From Weeksellaceae bacterium (GTDB lineage Bacteria > Bacteroidota > Bacteroidia > Flavobacteriales > Weeksellaceae), in assembly GCA_028694715.1 (NCBI GenBank), contig JAQVKJ010000030.1, positions 1-8,978 on the forward strand: DNA of 8,978 nucleotides, written 5' to 3'. Both the position numbers and the translations under genes were made by a program. Of the stretch, positions 6,367 to 8,978 are shown one piece after another; position 1 is the stretch's first letter, and every line of letters begins with the position of its first letter. Below the pieces are notes generated by a model that ran no database searches, was not told the DNA's origin, and saw only the letters and a list, made by a program, of their open reading frames with translations.

Positions 6367-7203
6367 TTAATCCTGGGTTTCTGGTCCCTGACCAATCAAT
6401 TCCATGAATTCATCCAACTTGGGTGTGATGATGATTTGGGTTCTTCTATTTTTTGTACGGCCCTCTTCTGTTGCGTTGGTCGCAACAGGATTGTACTCAC
6501 CACGGCCACCTGCTGTCATTCGTTTGGGGTCCACGCCGTGTTCTCTCTGCAATGCCTGCACCACAGAAGATGCCCTTAGCGTACTCAAATCCCAATTGTT
6601 TCTGATGTTCTCGCGAGAAATCGGAACATTGTCTGTATTCCCTTCGATCAACACATCGTAATCTTTGTAATCTTTTATGATTTTTGCCACTTTAGAAAGC
6701 ACTGAATTGGCCGCAGGACTGATTTCATAACTTCCTGATTTGTACAGCATATTGTCAGAAAGAGAAATATAAACCACTCCTTTCAGCACCTGTACATCCA
6801 CATCTCTCATCTCTTCTCTGCTCAGTGAGCGGGTCAGATTGTTGGTAAGCACCATATTGAGTGAATCATTTTTACGGTTGATTTCAGTCAAATGTTTGAT
6901 GTATTTGTTGGATGCATTGATTTCGTTTACCAACTTCTCGATGTTGACACCGCCCTGCTTGCTTCCGGCCAAACATTCGGCAAGCGCATTTTGCAAACTG
7001 GACAGGTTTTTTTGTTCTGCAGCGATTCTCTCCTCAAGTGTGGCAAGCCTCGCATTGGCAGAAGCTAACTCGGTCTGACATCCTTGATTTTGTGAATAGA
7101 CACTGTTGAACTGATCCTGAAGTTCATCATACTTCTTTTGTGAAACACAGCTTGTTAAAACTGTTGCAGCTATCAAGGCTGCTGATAAAACGGTTAATCT
7201 CAT
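6367..7203 (-). CDS. OmpA-domain lipoprotein, peptidoglycan-anchoring
   Basis: A 278-residue envelope protein. The N-terminus is a lipoprotein signal peptide with lipobox L-T-S-C, so the mature protein should begin at lipidated C19. Residues 20-130 are mostly helical and probably coiled coil (YDELQDQFNSVYSQNQ, TLEERIAAEQKNLSSL). Residues about 137-260 form an OmpA/MotB-type domain, with GNTDNVP around D191 and LSTLRA with R210, the two positions that contact diaminopimelate in peptidoglycan of characterised OmpA domains, plus the closing KNRRTQI. There is no beta-barrel, so it is a periplasmic lipoprotein that probably tethers the outer membrane to the wall, comparable to Pal-like proteins but with a longer coiled-coil spacer. 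It stands alone on the - strand, with its own promoter at 7454-7483 and a terminator at 6308-6338. Its stop lies 3 bases from that of the convergent methylase gene. Confidence 0.93.
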   Translation of the reverse strand: MRLTVLSAALIAATVLTSCVSQKKYDELQDQFNSVYSQNQGCQTELASANARLATLEERIAAEQKNLSSLQNALAECLAGSKQGGVNIEKLVNEINASNKYIKHLTEINRKNDSLNMVLTNNLTRSLSREEMRDVDVQVLKGVVYISLSDNMLYKSGSYEISPAANSVLSKVAKIIKDYKDYDVLIEGNTDNVPISRENIRNNWDLSTLRASSVVQALQREHGVDPKRMTAGGRGEYNPVATNATEEGRTKNRRTQIIITPKLDEFMELIGQGPETQD

Positions 7204-7276
7204 AAGAAATTTATTTTTGGTTTATATATTAACGAATTAATTGTCGCTTTATTTGTTTTGAGGTCTAAAATCCTGC

Positions 7277-7334
7277 ATGATACCATCTTTAACGATTTTG
7301 GCGGATTTAAAAAAGGTGACTTTTTGGTATTCAT
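7277..7334 (-). repeat. Imperfect inverted repeat in the lipoprotein leader
   Basis: ATGATACC (7277-7284) and GGTATTCAT (7326-7334) are complementary apart from one bulged base and enclose 41 bases that include a 6-bp A/T-rich stem (7310-7325). On the - strand this would fold within the predicted 5' leader, starting about 74 bases upstream of the lipoprotein ATG. The stem is A+T-rich, so its stability is uncertain. Confidence 0.35.
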
Positions 7335-7424
7335 AATCCATTCAACCTGAATGTTTTGTTTTTTGTTGATACAGGTTCAAAATATACACAATAACTGTTC
7401 CATATTTTAACATTTCAAGATATT

Positions 7425-7438
7425 CTGGAATTTTCCAG
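7425..7438 (-). repeat. Palindrome near the predicted 5' end of the lipoprotein mRNA
   Basis: CTGGAA (7425-7430) and TTCCAG (7433-7438) form a short hairpin. It begins about 9 bases after the expected - strand transcription start near 7447. A hairpin at the 5' end can protect an mRNA from decay; that role here is inference. Confidence 0.4.
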
Positions 7439-7453
7439 TTTTCTTTCGACCGG

Positions 7454-7483
7454 CAAATATACAATGAGAAATTGCTGTTGCAA
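7454..7483 (-). promoter_or_regulatory. Promoter for the OmpA-domain lipoprotein gene
   Basis: On the - strand, TTG (7483-7481) is followed after 19 bases by TATATTTG (7461-7454), an exact TAnnTTTG match. This is the best-formed - strand promoter in the window. Transcription should begin near 7447, about 240 bases upstream of the lipoprotein start codon. Confidence 0.6.
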
Positions 7484-7518
7484 GCCTTGAATGAATTATT
7501 TAACTTGCGTTGAAGTTT

Positions 7519-8553
7519 ATGCAAATGAAGACCAAGATTTTATTGATTTACACTGGCGGAACCATAGGCATGGAAAAAGACTATGAAACCCAGTCGCTCA
7601 AACCGCTGGATTTTGACAATCTACTCGGACATATTCCTGAGCTCAAACTGATTGACAGTGAAATCAAATACACCAGTTTTGAAAAACCGATAGATTCCTC
7701 TGACATTGGGCCAGAGCACTGGATCAGACTTGCCCGAATCATCGAACAAAATTATACTGATTATGACGGTTTTGTCATTCTCCATGGCACCGATACCATG
7801 GCTTATTCGGCATCAATGCTTAGTTTTATGTTGGACGGATTAAAGAAGCCGGTCATCTTTACCGGCTCTCAGCTACCGGTAGGCGATTTGAGAACCGATG
7901 CCAAAGAAAATTTGATTACTTCTATTCATTTTGCATCGCTCTGGGGAGACGGCCGCCCATTGGTCAGAGAAGTCTGTATTTATTTTGAATACAGACTGCT
8001 CAGGGCCAATCGAACCACCAAAATCAATGCAGAGAATTTTGACGCTTTTGCCTCACCGAATTACCCGGATTTGGGCGAATCGGGCATCCGACTTGATTTG
8101 AGAAAGGATTTGCTGTGGGATTGCGATGATGCGTCGGAATTTTCTGTAAACACTCTTTTGGATACCCGGCTGGGACTGATGAAAATCTTTCCGGGAATGA
8201 CCAGAGCATACATAGAAGCCCAGCTGAACGCTCCCGGTATCAGGGTCCTGATTATTGAAGCCTTTGGTTCGGGCAATATATTTACTTACAATTGGTTGAA
8301 TGAATTGCTCAAACGCAAAGCGGGCGAAGGATTGATTTTTGTAATCAATACGCAATGTGCGGGTGGGATGGTGAGCATCGGCCAATATGAAACCAGTGGG
8401 ATTTTTAAGGAAATACGGGCAGTCAACGGTTATGACCTGACCACGGAAGCATCTGTGGCCAAGACGATTTATCTTTTGGGGCAGGGCAGTACCGGAGAGG
8501 AATTCAGAAAGGCTTATGAAACCAATTTGAGAGGTGAAATGACAAAAGCCTGA
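7519..8553 (+). CDS. ansA: Type I (cytoplasmic) L-asparaginase
   Basis: Hydrolyses L-asparagine to aspartate and ammonia. The sequence has both asparaginase signatures: YTGGTIG at residues 11-17, where T15 is the expected nucleophile, and LHGTDTMAYSASMLSFML at 88-105, with the T91-D92 pair. TGSQLPVGDLRTDAKENL at 115-132 supplies K129. The C-terminal half (IIEAFGSGN, INTQCAGGMV) matches the second domain of the fold. The length of 344 residues and the lack of a signal peptide indicate the cytoplasmic type I enzyme, like E. coli AnsA, rather than the periplasmic type II. I chose ATG 7519. ATG 7525 is almost as likely, and TTG 7510 is less so. The gene appears monocistronic, divergent from the lipoprotein gene, with no obvious terminator of its own, so transcripts may run on into the tRNA gene and end at 8711-8742. 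Confidence 0.94.
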   Translation: MQMKTKILLIYTGGTIGMEKDYETQSLKPLDFDNLLGHIPELKLIDSEIKYTSFEKPIDSSDIGPEHWIRLARIIEQNYTDYDGFVILHGTDTMAYSASMLSFMLDGLKKPVIFTGSQLPVGDLRTDAKENLITSIHFASLWGDGRPLVREVCIYFEYRLLRANRTTKINAENFDAFASPNYPDLGESGIRLDLRKDLLWDCDDASEFSVNTLLDTRLGLMKIFPGMTRAYIEAQLNAPGIRVLIIEAFGSGNIFTYNWLNELLKRKAGEGLIFVINTQCAGGMVSIGQYETSGIFKEIRAVNGYDLTTEASVAKTIYLLGQGSTGEEFRKAYETNLRGEMTKA

Positions 8554-8572
8554 ATTCGGTATTTGAAAAAGC

Positions 8573-8601
8573 TTGAAATCCCAAAAATTCGGTTAAATTT
8601 G
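8573..8601 (+). promoter_or_regulatory. Promoter of tRNA-Ser
   Basis: TTG (8573-8575) is followed after 18 bases by TAAATTTG (8594-8601), an exact TAnnTTTG match. Transcription would begin near 8608, about 6 bases before the tRNA. The 8-mer AATTCGGT occurs both at 8553-8560 and at 8586-8593, just before the -7 element; this may be chance. Confidence 0.65.
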
Positions 8602-8613
8602 CAATCCCCAAAC

Positions 8614-8700
8614 AGAGAGGTGCTCGAGTGGTTGAAGAGGCTACCCTGGAAAGGTAGTATACGGGTAACCGTATCGAGGGTTCGAATCCCTTCCTCTCTG
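8614..8700 (+). tRNA. tRNA-Ser (anticodon GGA)
   Basis: An 87-base class II tRNA. The acceptor stem is 8614-8620 with 8693-8699 (7 bp), with discriminator G8700. The D stem is CTC (8623-8625) with GAG (8637-8639). The anticodon stem is 8641-8645 with 8653-8657, around the loop CTGGAAA and anticodon GGA (8648-8650), which reads UCC and UCU. A long variable arm has the stem TACGG/CCGTA, as expected for serine tRNAs. The T arm is 8676-8680 with 8688-8692, around TTCGAAT. The 3' CCA is not encoded (CAA follows) and must be added enzymatically. A promoter lies directly upstream and a terminator starts 11 bases downstream. Confidence 0.97.
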
Positions 8701-8710
8701 CAAAGAATAC

Positions 8711-8742
8711 AAAAATCGTCTGCCCGAGGCGGACGATTTTTT
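8711..8742 (+). terminator. Intrinsic terminator after tRNA-Ser
   Basis: A 14-bp stem (8711-8724 with 8728-8741, one G-U pair) closes a 3-base CGA loop. The strong core is TCGTCTGCC/GGCGGACGA. The run of six T residues (8737-8742) forms the outer 3' side of the stem and the tail. It should end the tRNA transcript and possibly read-through from the asparaginase gene. Confidence 0.9.
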
Positions 8743-8797
8743 ATTTCTGTTCCGGTGTTGAAAGCTTGCTTTCATAAAACGGGGCAGAAATAAAAAA
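8737..8797. repeat. Long nested inverted repeat downstream of tRNA-Ser
   Basis: The arm TTTTTTATTTCTGTTCCG (8737-8754) pairs along its full 18 bases with 8780-8797; as + strand RNA two of the pairs are G-U. The 25-base interior contains a second palindrome, TGAAAGC (8759-8765) with GCTTTCA (8768-8774). The left arm reuses the T run of the tRNA terminator, so the two hairpins cannot both form completely. No U run follows on either strand, so this is not a simple second terminator. Confidence 0.7.
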
Positions 8798-8978
8798 ACA
8801 ATGCGCAGTATTGACTTTTGTTTTGTTTGACAAACGCCCATCTTGGGATCAGCCTCTGCTAATCTCTCTAACTACACAAAAGAAAACTGATTTACTCCAC
8901 ATTACTATAAATAGGGACTAAATCAGGGACTAAATTTAAAAATGGATTATTTTTCAATCCAATAGGATAAGTCTTGTT
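8743..8978. other. Non-coding right flank after tRNA-Ser
   Basis: No confident gene lies here. The stretch contains most of the long inverted repeat (8737-8797), a GTTTGACAAAC palindrome near 8826-8836, the tandem 11-base repeat (8913-8935) and a TGGATT/AATCCA inverted repeat (8943-8948 with 8956-8961). On the - strand, 28 codons are open from the right edge to a TAA at 8894-8892, ending in L-V-P-D-L-V-P-I-Y-S-N-V-E. This could be the C-terminus of a gene lying mostly beyond the window, but an open run of that length is not significant alone. Confidence 0.5.
8913..8935. repeat. Tandem 11-base direct repeat
   Basis: AGGGACTAAAT occurs twice (8913-8923 and 8925-8935), separated by one base, giving a 12-base period. 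As a multiple of three, this preserves frame and gives the repeated L-V-P in the possible - strand coding tail. It could equally be a pair of protein-binding sites. Confidence 0.75.

Larger units (their letters stand above)
7204..7518. other. Divergent intergenic region with a long lipoprotein leader
   Basis: This spacer separates the OmpA-domain gene from the asparaginase gene. I see no credible gene in it. It holds a good - strand promoter (7454-7483), which leaves a leader of about 240 bases for the lipoprotein mRNA, and three inverted repeats within that leader: 7425-7438, 7344-7377 and 7277-7334. A further small stem, AAAAAG/CTTTTT around a 4-base loop, is at 7310-7325. For the asparaginase gene I cannot recognise a convincing + strand promoter. 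Confidence 0.7.

Noticed and set aside
7342..7524. A - strand open frame of 60 codons between the lipoprotein and asparaginase genes.
   Set aside because: It begins inside the asparaginase start region and upstream of the only good - strand promoter. Its composition reflects A+T-rich spacer DNA, and no domain is recognisable.
8563..8793. A + strand open frame covering the tRNA promoter, tRNA and terminator.
   Set aside because: It is fully explained by the tRNA-Ser gene and its signals; the translation matches no family I recognise.
8641..8841. A - strand open frame through the tRNA, with the peptide RGRDSNPRYGYPYTTFPG.
   Set aside because: This is the well-known false protein produced by translating the antisense strand of a serine tRNA. 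It also crosses the terminator.
1..8978. CRISPR arrays, insertion sequences, toxin-antitoxin or defence genes.
   Set aside because: I looked for these on both strands and saw no spaced repeats, transposase motifs or small paired genes. Nearly all coding space is taken by housekeeping families.

Overview
This window looks like chromosomal DNA of a member of the Bacteroidota. The coding sequence is A+T-rich. Start codons lack convincing Shine-Dalgarno sequences, and the promoter-like motifs follow the Bacteroidota pattern (TTG or TTTG, about 18-19 bases, then TAnnTTTG). The protein families (tandem DUF349 repeats, an OmpA-type lipoprotein, type I asparaginase) and the order thioesterase / dnaA / low-molecular-weight phosphatase / RsmI-like methylase also fit that phylum. 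I cannot name a genus.

Layout, left to right. (1) The 3' part of a DUF349-repeat gene enters from the left edge and ends at 1466, followed by a strong hairpin terminator (1489-1522). (2) ribD (riboflavin synthesis) and a YigZ/IMPACT-family gene overlap by four bases (ATGA) and form a + strand pair. (3) A YbgC-like thioesterase gene runs towards them on the - strand, and the two convergent stop codons share the bases TTAA. (4) After a 201-base divergent intergenic region comes a compact + strand operon: dnaA, an LMW protein-tyrosine-phosphatase gene 8 bases later, and a short divergent RsmI-like methyltransferase gene overlapping by ATGA. (5) An OmpA-domain lipoprotein gene converges on that operon with only 3 bases between stops. 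Its probable terminator lies inside the coding sequence of the methyltransferase. (6) A 315-base divergent spacer carries a good - strand promoter and a long, possibly structured leader for the lipoprotein gene. (7) A cytoplasmic type I L-asparaginase gene follows on the + strand. (8) tRNA-Ser(GGA) has its own promoter and a strong terminator. (9) The last 236 bases hold no confident gene but contain a long nested inverted repeat, a tandem 11-base repeat and a short open frame running off the right edge. Their position downstream of a tRNA is suggestive of, but does not prove, an integrated element starting beyond the window.

Functionally this is mostly a housekeeping region: replication initiation, cofactor synthesis, amide hydrolysis, envelope anchoring to peptidoglycan and translation. 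I see no defence system, CRISPR array, toxin-antitoxin pair, transposase or biosynthetic cluster. The more unusual content is in the non-coding parts: the terminator embedded in an opposing gene, the symmetric operator-like dyad upstream of dnaA, the terminator pressed against ribD, and the structured DNA after the tRNA.
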